A stretch of 8,272 nucleotides of DNA from Porphyromonadaceae bacterium UBA2720 (GTDB lineage Bacteria; Bacteroidota; Bacteroidia; Bacteroidales; Muribaculaceae). The notes beneath the pieces were generated by a model, which was not told the DNA's origin, ran no database searches, and saw nothing but the letters and a program-made list of their open reading frames with translations. The position numbers were made by a program, and so were the translations under genes. The stretch lies in the NCBI GenBank assembly GCA_002353885.1, contig DEKO01000048.1, forward strand, positions 483-8,754. Reading direction: 5' to 3'. This document shows positions 1 through 5,749 of this stretch, piece after piece; position 1 is the stretch's first letter, and each line of letters opens with the position of its first letter.

Positions 1-840
1 AAGGGACGTGCCATCCAGAACCTGCTCAACCTGGGGCCAGAGAATCGCATCTTTGCCTTTGTCCGTGCAACGGCACTCACCGACCCCGAGTACAACCAGT
101 CGCACTACATCATGTTTGCCACTAAGCGCGGTGTGGTCAAGCGCACATGCCTGAGCGAGTACTCGCGGCCCAGGTTCAATGGCGTGCGAGCCATCAACAT
201 CAACGATGGTGACCAACTGGTGGGTGCAGTGCTCACCGAGGGCGACAGCGAAATCATCCTGGCCAACCGCAACGGTCGTGCCATCCGATTCAACGAGAAC
301 AAGGTGCGTGTCATGAGCCGCATCGCTACCGGTGTGCGAGGCATGACACTTGATGGACCTGACGACGAGGTCATCGGAATGATTTGCATGCGCGCAAGCA
401 AGAACGATGATGTGCTCGTGGTCTCGGAACTCGGCATGGGCAAGCGAAGCAGTCTGGACGACTATCGTGTGACCAATCGTGGTGCAAAGGGTGTTAAAAC
501 TATTAACATTACCGAGAAGACTGGCAAGTTAATTGCAATACGTAATGTGAACGACGGCAACGACCTCGTCATCATCAACAAGAGCGGCATCACCATCCGA
601 CTCAAGGTCAAGAGCCTGCGCGTTGTCGGGCGAGCCACACAGGGCGTGAGACTTATCAACCTTGAGAAGAAGAACGACGAGATTGCCTCGGTATGCAAGG
701 TTGACACCGAGCCCGAGAGCACCGACGAGGAGAGCGTGCGTCAGGCTTTTGCACAAGATGTTACCGACCAGGTCGAGCAAGTCGACAACGATGACGACAA
801 CAACAATCCTCAATCGGAGGAAGAACAGAACAATGAATAA
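1..840 (+). CDS. gyrA: DNA gyrase subunit A, C-terminal part (5' end outside window)
   Basis: This is the C-terminal DNA-wrapping domain of gyrase subunit A, which bends DNA around the enzyme so that it can introduce negative supercoils. The frame is open from base 1, so the gene starts upstream; 279 codons and a stop are present. The first residues, KGRAIQNLLNL, match the region at and just after the GyrA box in Bacteroidetes GyrA. After that come repeated beta-pinwheel blade signatures: SRPRFNGVRAI, NRNGRAIRF, IATGVRGMTL, NRGAKGVKTI and ATQGVRLI. The last 45 or so residues form an acidic, Asn-rich, low-complexity tail, as in many GyrA proteins. The catalytic tyrosine domain lies outside the window. 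ParC has a related C-terminal domain, but the box-like start and regular blade series favour GyrA. A TPR gene follows after 27 bp with no terminator between them. Confidence 0.95.
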   Translation, partial: KGRAIQNLLNLGPENRIFAFVRATALTDPEYNQSHYIMFATKRGVVKRTCLSEYSRPRFNGVRAININDGDQLVGAVLTEGDSEIILANRNGRAIRFNENKVRVMSRIATGVRGMTLDGPDDEVIGMICMRASKNDDVLVVSELGMGKRSSLDDYRVTNRGAKGVKTINITEKTGKLIAIRNVNDGNDLVIINKSGITIRLKVKSLRVVGRATQGVRLINLEKKNDEIASVCKVDTEPESTDEESVRQAFAQDVTDQVEQVDNDDDNNNPQSEEEQNNE

Positions 841-867
841 TATTTTTTAACCTAAACAGATAATAAA

Positions 868-2037
868 ATGAAAAAATTCTTTCTTTTACTCGCTGGAGTC
901 ACCATGGTGGCATCGAGCGCAATGGCTCAAATGAGCCTGGTTAAAGAAGCTGAGAAGATGGTCGGGTCGAACGACCCTGCTGCACTTGCCGCGGCACTCG
1001 AGAAGTTGGAACCCGCAACGACCAACCCCGAGAGCATGAACAATGCACAGACGTGGTACACTGCCGGACGTCTGGCATTCAAACTCTTCGACCAGATGCA
1101 GGCCATGAAGGCTGTGGGACAAGATGGAGGAATGATTACCTCCGACATGATGGGTGAGGCACTCAACTCAGGTTTTGAGGCCATGTTCAAGGCACTGCCG
1201 CTGGACAGTGTCAAAGAGACAAACAAGGACGGCAGCTTCAAGCTTGACAAGAACGGCATGCCCAAGATCAAGACCAAATACAGCAAGGACATCATTGCTG
1301 CCCTCATTCCGCATATCGCTGACATGGGCAATCTGGGCAATACCTATCTCAATGCTGCACAGAATAGCCAGAAGGTTGAGGATTGGGCAAACGCCGCTAA
1401 GGCCTATGGCAACTACTGTGATGTCGTGACTTCGCCATTCGCCAAGGCGCAGAACATCAGTCTGCCCGACTCGGCCATTGCAGAGCTCAAGTTCTTCCAG
1501 GGCTATGCCTTCTACAATGCAAAGGACTTCAACAACGCTTATCCCGCATTGGCACAAGCCTGCAAGTTGGGATATACCGAAAATCAGGTTGATGCTTACG
1601 CCACTTCGGCATTGGCCAACATCGTGCAGGGATTTCTCGACAAGAAGGACTATGCCAGCGCCTACAATTACATCGACGCTGCCATCGCTCGCGACGGCGA
1701 CAATGCCACACTCTACGACATGAAGGGCTTTACCATTGAGCTTGATAAAGGCATCGATGCTGCTATACCATTCTATCAGAAGGCTATCGAAGCCGATGCT
1801 AACTATGCTCAGGGCTACTACGACTTGGGACGTTGCTACTATCAGCAGGCGCAGAACATCATCGATGAGAATCCCAATGCCACCAACGCACAACTCAAGG
1901 AGAGACTGGTGCCCATCTACAACAAGGCACTGCCCATGCTTGAGAAGTCTGGACAACTCAATGCCGATGATGCACAGAAGGCACAGCGTGTCATCGATGA
2001 CATCAAGTACAAGATGGAGCTCTTGGGGGTCAAGTGA
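868..2037 (+). CDS. Secreted tetratricopeptide-repeat protein (first of two tandem paralogues)
   Basis: A 389-residue protein of unknown specific function, probably periplasmic. Residues 1-20 form a signal peptide: MKK, a hydrophobic core, then SSAMA before a likely cleavage at Q21. The rest is mostly helical, with TPR-like pairs best seen at about 208-240 (FFQGYAFYNAKDFNNAYPAL), 245-276, 280-311 (LYDMKGFTIELDKGIDAAIP) and 314-330. TPRs normally mediate protein-protein contacts; no catalytic motif is visible. A polar stretch at about 118-141 (DKNG.PK...KTKYS.DI) is also found in the next gene and marks the family. The gene begins 27 bp after gyrA with an A-rich, SD-free upstream (aacagataataaa), and no promoter consensus was seen in the gap, so read-through from gyrA is likely. 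A strong terminator follows. The family is clear; the role is not. Confidence 0.9.
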   Translation: MKKFFLLLAGVTMVASSAMAQMSLVKEAEKMVGSNDPAALAAALEKLEPATTNPESMNNAQTWYTAGRLAFKLFDQMQAMKAVGQDGGMITSDMMGEALNSGFEAMFKALPLDSVKETNKDGSFKLDKNGMPKIKTKYSKDIIAALIPHIADMGNLGNTYLNAAQNSQKVEDWANAAKAYGNYCDVVTSPFAKAQNISLPDSAIAELKFFQGYAFYNAKDFNNAYPALAQACKLGYTENQVDAYATSALANIVQGFLDKKDYASAYNYIDAAIARDGDNATLYDMKGFTIELDKGIDAAIPFYQKAIEADANYAQGYYDLGRCYYQQAQNIIDENPNATNAQLKERLVPIYNKALPMLEKSGQLNADDAQKAQRVIDDIKYKMELLGVK

Positions 2038-2070
2038 TTACAGCAGATTCACTCTGACTGAAGGTTAAAG

Positions 2071-2104
2071 GTGTGGCTCGCTTGAGGCGGGCCACACTTT
2101 TTTT
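2071..2104 (+). terminator. Intrinsic terminator after first TPR gene
   Basis: GTGTGGC at 2071-2077 pairs perfectly with GCCACAC at 2091-2097. The stem continues inward through one G-U and three G-C pairs to a TTGAG loop at 2082-2086, giving an 11-bp stem. Seven T residues follow at 2098-2104. This ends the presumed gyrA-TPR transcript. The T-run overlaps the -33 element of the next promoter. Confidence 0.9.
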
Positions 2105-2133
2105 GCTCATGTCGCAAGATTAGAGTAACTTTG
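2102..2133 (+). promoter_or_regulatory. Bacteroidetes-type promoter of second TPR gene
   Basis: TTTG at 2102-2105 and TAACTTTG at 2126-2133 match the Bacteroidetes sigma-ABfr consensus (TTTG, then TAnnTTTG) with a 20-bp spacer. Centring the -7 box predicts a transcript start near 2136 and a leader of about 20 nt. Its -33 element lies inside the upstream terminator's T-run. The consensus is established knowledge; use of this site is inferred. Confidence 0.75.
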
Positions 2134-2155
2134 CAACCCGAATAGAACAGACTGA

Positions 2156-3391
2156 ATGGAAATGAAGCGAATCATCACACTTTATATAATTGCTGTACTG
2201 GCACTCACGGCAGGTGCACAGCAGCGCGTGGTCGCCGAGGTCAAAAAGGCCATCGATGGCATGACACTCACGGTCGACAACATCAAAGCTGCGGCCAACA
2301 AACTCAAACCCGCTCTGACCAACGAAGAAACCAAAGACAAGGCTGAGACGTGGTATGTCGCCGGAAGGGTGCAATACCGACTCTATGACAAGTACATGGC
2401 CAATCGTTCAATAGGAAAGAAGGTTGACCTCAAGGCCATGGGACATGCACTCATCGACGGATATCAACACTTCGACAAGTCGCTGAAGCTTGACACCATT
2501 GTCGAGACCGATAAGAACGGACGGCCCAAGGTCGACCGAAAGACCATGCGGGCTAAGGTCAAGACCAAATATTCACAGGACATCGTGAGCAGGATTAATG
2601 CCAAGATGAATGACTATAACAAGGTGGGAGGAGAACTCTATAACCTCAAGGATTGGGAAGGAGCGTTCCAGGCATGGGACATCTACTGCCGACTGGCGCA
2701 GCGACAGGGTGGGGTGGTGCCCGACACCATCTTGGGGCAGACACGATACTTCCAAGGAATTACACGATGGCAGCAGAGCGAGAACAGACAGGCTGCCGAC
2801 CTCTTTGCGCAGGCACGCAGCCTGGGGTATAAGAAGAAAGAGGCTTACGACTATGCACTGGTGTGCTTGTCGGCACTCTACGACGAGGCAGGCATTGTAC
2901 AGACTGCAGCCGATGCCTACAATGTCTTCGGGACGGCCGACATGCAGTACATACGCATTCTCATCAACAACCACATCAACAAGAAGGAGTTCAAGCAGGC
3001 CAATGACTTGCTCGATCGTGCAATAGCTGTCAGCGACAGTGATGCAGAGTTGCACAACCTCAAGGGGCTGGTTGTGGAGCAGCAAGACGGACTAGAGGCG
3101 GCGTTGCCTCACTTCAAGCGTTGCGTCGAGTTGGCGCCCGACAATGCCCAGGCGCAGTTCAACGTGGGGCGCTACTACTACAATAAGGCGATGGCGGTCG
3201 CCGAGTCTCACCCCAACCTCAGTCGCAAGGAGTTCCGCAAGCAGGTCATTCCGCTATATCGTGAGGCCATGCCCTACTTCGAGAAGGCCTTAGAGCAAGA
3301 CTCCAACAACGAGGAGGTCCGCAATGCCCTGCGCAATATCTATTACCGTCTGGGCGAAGGTCGCAAGCTCGAAGCCCTCGACCACAAGTAG
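2156..3391 (+). CDS. Secreted tetratricopeptide-repeat protein (second paralogue)
   Basis: A 411-residue protein, homologous along its whole length to the gene just upstream. Residues 1-21 are a signal peptide (MEMKRIITLY, a hydrophobic run, then LTAGA) with likely cleavage at AGA-QQ. Shared landmarks in the same order are ALTNEETKDKAETWYVAGR (TTNPESMNNAQTWYTAGR in the first), DKNGRPK...KTKYSQDI, RYFQGI...ARSLGY, LHNLKGLVVEQQDGLEAALP, and a C-terminal NVGRYYYNKA followed by VIPLYREAMPYFEKAL. TPR-like pairs are clearest at about 197-225, 262-293, 297-328 and 331-350. No enzymatic motif is seen. An in-frame ATG at 2162 (MKRIITL) is an equally good start. The gene has its own promoter and is separated from its paralogue by a terminator, so the two can be regulated independently. 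Its function is unknown; a periplasmic scaffold or adaptor role is inference only. Confidence 0.9.
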   Translation: MEMKRIITLYIIAVLALTAGAQQRVVAEVKKAIDGMTLTVDNIKAAANKLKPALTNEETKDKAETWYVAGRVQYRLYDKYMANRSIGKKVDLKAMGHALIDGYQHFDKSLKLDTIVETDKNGRPKVDRKTMRAKVKTKYSQDIVSRINAKMNDYNKVGGELYNLKDWEGAFQAWDIYCRLAQRQGGVVPDTILGQTRYFQGITRWQQSENRQAADLFAQARSLGYKKKEAYDYALVCLSALYDEAGIVQTAADAYNVFGTADMQYIRILINNHINKKEFKQANDLLDRAIAVSDSDAELHNLKGLVVEQQDGLEAALPHFKRCVELAPDNAQAQFNVGRYYYNKAMAVAESHPNLSRKEFRKQVIPLYREAMPYFEKALEQDSNNEEVRNALRNIYYRLGEGRKLEALDHK

Positions 3392-3432
3392 GTTTTTCAG
3401 TTCTCAGTTTTCGGTTCTTGCCTCTCGGTCTT
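3391..3432. repeat. Degenerate 7-bp tandem repeat in convergent spacer
   Basis: Six consecutive heptamers can be read in register: GGTTTTT (3391, starting on the last base of the stop codon), CAGTTCT (3398), CAGTTTT (3405), CGGTTCT (3412), TGCCTCT (3419) and CGGTCTT (3426). The consensus is roughly CRGTTYT. The tract is strongly pyrimidine-rich on the plus strand and non-coding. No function can be assigned. Confidence 0.55.
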
Positions 3433-3436
3433 TCTA

Positions 3437-3458
3437 TGCCGCGACTTCTGTCGCGGCA
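3437..3458. terminator. Perfect GC-rich hairpin between convergent genes
   Basis: GCCGCGAC at 3438-3445 pairs perfectly with GTCGCGGC at 3450-3457, with one extra T-A pair outside and a TTCT loop. Neither strand has a clear T-run after the stem, so this is not a textbook intrinsic terminator. Its place between convergent stop codons suggests a bidirectional terminator or 3'-end stabiliser. A dispersed REP-like palindrome is the main alternative. Confidence 0.45.
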
Positions 3459-3474
3459 ACTCTCTCATCCTTAG

Positions 3475-4170
3475 TCAGGGGGCAATCAGTTTGTATCCGA
3501 TGGCGCGCACATTGACGATGCGCACCTGTGGGTCGTGCGACAGCCGGTGACGTAACTTGGTGATGAACACCTGTAGCGAACGGTTGTTGAAGAAGGTGTC
3601 ATCGCCCCACAGTTCCAGCAGGATGGTCTGCGTCTCAACCACATCATTGCGATTCTCAACCAGCCGGCGCAATATCTCCGATTCGCGGTGCGATAGTGTC
3701 ATGGTCTCGCCTGCCCAGTATAGTTGTTGAGTCTGAGCATTGAACTCATACTGCCCAATCTTGAAGATAGATTTGCGAGAGTCGTCCCGCTGTGTCTGCA
3801 TGGATGCTCGGCCCAGTAGCGCCTTGATGCGGATGATGAGTTCTTCCATCCCAAAAGGCTTTTTCAAGTAGTCATTGGCTCCCAACTCAAAGCCGTGCAC
3901 CACGTCGTCAATCGCCGAGCGTGCCGTCAAGAACAGTACCGGTGTTGTATGGTCGGTCTGACGAATGCGGCGCACTAGTTCAAAACCATCCATGCGTGGC
4001 ATCATCACATCAGCCACCAGCACATCGGGGCGTGTGGCAAAGAATTTGTGCAAAGCATCATCGCCATTGGGTGCAATCTCGATGTTGAATCCCTGTGCAT
4101 CAAGAGTGTCGCGGATAATCATGGCCAGGTTGTTCTCATCCTCGGCCAGCAGTACCTTAATTGTTTCCAT
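3475..4170 (-). CDS. OmpR/PhoB-family response regulator (RprY-like)
   Basis: A 231-residue two-component response regulator, a DNA-binding transcription factor controlled by phosphorylation. The receiver domain (about 1-120) has acidic residues E10/D11 (LLAEDENN), phospho-acceptor D54 (VLVADVMMP), switch T82 (LFLTARS), Y101 and K104 (NDYLKKPFGMEEL), so every key residue is present. The winged-helix output domain (about 135-230) shows the KIGQYEF start, LSHRESEILRRLVEN, the recognition-helix region NNRSLQVFITKLRHRL and the wing RAIGYKLI. It resembles Bacteroides RprY, but orthology cannot be proved here. Its ATG overlaps the end of the upstream kinase gene by 14 nt, implying translational coupling and a cognate pair. 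Probable target: the direct repeats at 5664-5703 (inference). Confidence 0.95.
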   Translation of the reverse strand: METIKVLLAEDENNLAMIIRDTLDAQGFNIEIAPNGDDALHKFFATRPDVLVADVMMPRMDGFELVRRIRQTDHTTPVLFLTARSAIDDVVHGFELGANDYLKKPFGMEELIIRIKALLGRASMQTQRDDSRKSIFKIGQYEFNAQTQQLYWAGETMTLSHRESEILRRLVENRNDVVETQTILLELWGDDTFFNNRSLQVFITKLRHRLSHDPQVRIVNVRAIGYKLIAP

Positions 4171-5623
4171 TGAACTTCAGTTTAATCGTTGTGCCCTTGC
4201 CTGGTTCACTCTCAATCTCGACATTGCCACCATGCTGGGTCATCATCTGCTTGACGTAATATAGCCCTAGGCCATATCCCTTGACATCATGTCGGTTGCC
4301 TTGCGGCACACGGTAGAACTTGTCGAACACAAACGGTAACTTGCTGTGTGGGATGCCAATGCCCTGGTCGCTCACTACAATTTCGTCGTTGTGGCAACTG
4401 ATGGTGATATGTGCCTCGTCGCCCGAATACTTGATGGCATTGTCTATCAGGTTGTTCACCATCGATGATAGGGCCTGGCGGTCGGCTCTGACACTTGCAT
4501 TAGGTGGGGTGATGTCTACCGTGATGTCTGTGGGTTTGTCACTCTTGAGGCGTTGAGCCTCGACCAGCGCATCAATCATATCGCGCCACATCAGCGTGGC
4601 TATGTTCAGCCGCTTGGTTCGCTTCTCCATGCTCATATTCAGGATTTGTTCCACCATCTCGCTTAACTTGGCCAGTTGTTCCTGACCGATGAGCAGGTAT
4701 TGTCGTGTTTTCTCGCTCTGTTCCTCAAAGTTGAGCAGAGCGTCATTGGCGGCATATGCTACGGCTATCGGTGTCTTCAGTTCGTGAGTCATGTTGTTGG
4801 TGAAGTCGCTCTTCATCTCATCGAGCGTGCGCATTCGTGCCACGGTGTGGATCAGATACCAGAACGAGGCCATGAGTACAATCAAGATGATGGCCGAGGT
4901 GGCTAGGATTCCTGCCATCTGTCGCAAGACGATGCTCTTGACTGGCTCGGTAGTTAGCCTGTAGGCGGCCAAGCCATCAATTGCGGTGAAGAAGACAAAC
5001 CGCTCGGCTTGAGGGCTGCGATGATAGCCAGGCGTGGAGATGCTGTCGATGACTACGCCAGTGCTGTCGATGCGTTCTGTCAGATGTTGAATGTCGAGTC
5101 CCGCTTCATGCAACTGGCAGGTCAGCAGACTGTCGTAGCGGGCAAAATCGATAGGAACAATCTGATCTAAAGAATAGTGTGTGGTGCGTTGCACGACGTA
5201 GGTCATGCCCAGCATCGGGTTCTCGGCTAGCAAGATACTGTCGTTGCGGCGGTCCTCAAACTGCCAAGTCAGCGGATGGCTGTTGACCGAATCGCGCTCC
5301 TGGCTGCGCATGGGGCGGCGTTGCACATTGTAGAACACCGAGTCGCCATGCTCACGTCGCTTGATGGTCTCGACATATGCCGAATCGCCTGTCTGATTGC
5401 TGGTCACCGTCACCGTGCCATGTACAGTGCCAAATTGCCTGATCTGGTTGGTGCGCATGTCCAACTCGATGTAGTCGGCCATGACTACAGCATGCTGTAT
5501 GCGACGGCGGGTCTCGGTGGTCTCGTTGTGATAGAGCATCACGAGCCACGTCACTTGATAGGCAAATACTACAAACAGCACGATGCCCACTATTAGGGCC
5601 ATATATTGGGTTTTGAGTTTCAT
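4157..5623 (-). CDS. Membrane sensor histidine kinase (RprX-like)
   Basis: A 488-residue inner-membrane histidine kinase that should phosphorylate the regulator encoded immediately downstream. Counting from MKLKTQ: transmembrane segment 1 at about 8-30, a periplasmic sensor region of about 200 residues (31-235) with no recognised domain and one cysteine (C169), and transmembrane segment 2 at about 236-258. The H-box NNMTHELKTP has H280. The ATPase domain has the N-box NNLIDNAIKYS (N395), G1 box SDQGIGIP (D419), F-box VFDKFYR, G2 box KGYGLGLYYVKQM and a final PGKGTTI. Only about 20 residues separate the second membrane segment from the H-box, so there is no HAMP domain. An upstream in-frame ATG at 5644 (MCYLCRC...) is possible, but the promoter -7 box lies between the two ATGs, so 5623 is preferred. 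Confidence 0.94.
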   Translation of the reverse strand: MKLKTQYMALIVGIVLFVVFAYQVTWLVMLYHNETTETRRRIQHAVVMADYIELDMRTNQIRQFGTVHGTVTVTSNQTGDSAYVETIKRREHGDSVFYNVQRRPMRSQERDSVNSHPLTWQFEDRRNDSILLAENPMLGMTYVVQRTTHYSLDQIVPIDFARYDSLLTCQLHEAGLDIQHLTERIDSTGVVIDSISTPGYHRSPQAERFVFFTAIDGLAAYRLTTEPVKSIVLRQMAGILATSAIILIVLMASFWYLIHTVARMRTLDEMKSDFTNNMTHELKTPIAVAYAANDALLNFEEQSEKTRQYLLIGQEQLAKLSEMVEQILNMSMEKRTKRLNIATLMWRDMIDALVEAQRLKSDKPTDITVDITPPNASVRADRQALSSMVNNLIDNAIKYSGDEAHITISCHNDEIVVSDQGIGIPHSKLPFVFDKFYRVPQGNRHDVKGYGLGLYYVKQMMTQHGGNVEIESEPGKGTTIKLKFNGNN

Positions 5624-5630
5624 ACATCGG

Positions 5631-5638
5631 CAAAGATA
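5631..5638 (-). promoter_or_regulatory. Promoter -7 box of the kinase-regulator operon
   Basis: Read on the minus strand, TATCTTTG matches TAnnTTTG exactly. Seven nucleotides separate it from the ATG at 5623, predicting a leader of only a few nucleotides. At the expected -33 position (about 5658-5661) the minus strand reads GTAG instead of TTTG, so this promoter may need an activator. Confidence 0.65.
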
Positions 5639-5663
5639 ACACATTATTAAATAAGCACTACAA

Positions 5664-5703
5664 TCTGTTAAGCCTAAATAACACTTCTGTTAAGACTAGA
5701 TAA
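5664..5703. promoter_or_regulatory. Putative shared operator: two 18-bp direct repeats, 22-bp period
   Basis: TCTGTTAAGCCTAAATAA (5664-5681) and TCTGTTAAGACTAGATAA (5686-5703) match at 16 of 18 positions and start 22 bp apart, close to two DNA turns. Tandem same-face direct repeats are the usual target layout of OmpR/PhoB-family regulators, and such a regulator is encoded next door. The pair ends 10 bp before the -33 element of the outer-membrane gene and begins 26 bp upstream of the kinase -7 box. It could therefore serve both promoters. TAACA-CTTC-TGTTA (5679-5692) offers an alternative, palindromic reading. Confidence 0.65.
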
Positions 5704-5713
5704 GCGCGATGGC

Positions 5714-5744
5714 TTTGCACGCTGAGCGGGAGCACCTACCTTTG
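5714..5744 (+). promoter_or_regulatory. Promoter of the outer-membrane protein gene
   Basis: TTTG at 5714-5717 and TACCTTTG at 5737-5744, separated by 19 bp, match the Bacteroidetes promoter consensus in full. The ATG at 5750 is only 5 nt past the -7 box, so the predicted transcript start (about 5748) leaves almost no leader. Confidence 0.75.
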
Positions 5745-5749
5745 CAGCA

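Noticed and set aside
490..546. A short AT-rich patch within gyrA with different codon choice (GVKTINITEKTGKLIAIRNV)
   Set aside because: The frame and conserved blade pattern continue without break, and the patch is too short to argue for recombination or an internal promoter; no TAnnTTTG box was found there.
1168..1956. A 262-codon open frame antisense to the first TPR gene
   Set aside because: It lies wholly inside a well-supported gene with clear homology to its neighbour, has no signal or domain pattern, and its composition is what a reverse-frame shadow gives.
2573..3085. A 170-codon antisense open frame within the second TPR gene
   Set aside because: Shadow of the sense TPR frame, which is conserved with its paralogue.
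5645..5749. Possible small RNA or short gene in the divergent spacer
   Set aside because: The stretch is explained by two promoters and the direct repeats; no terminator hairpin or open frame of useful length lies inside.
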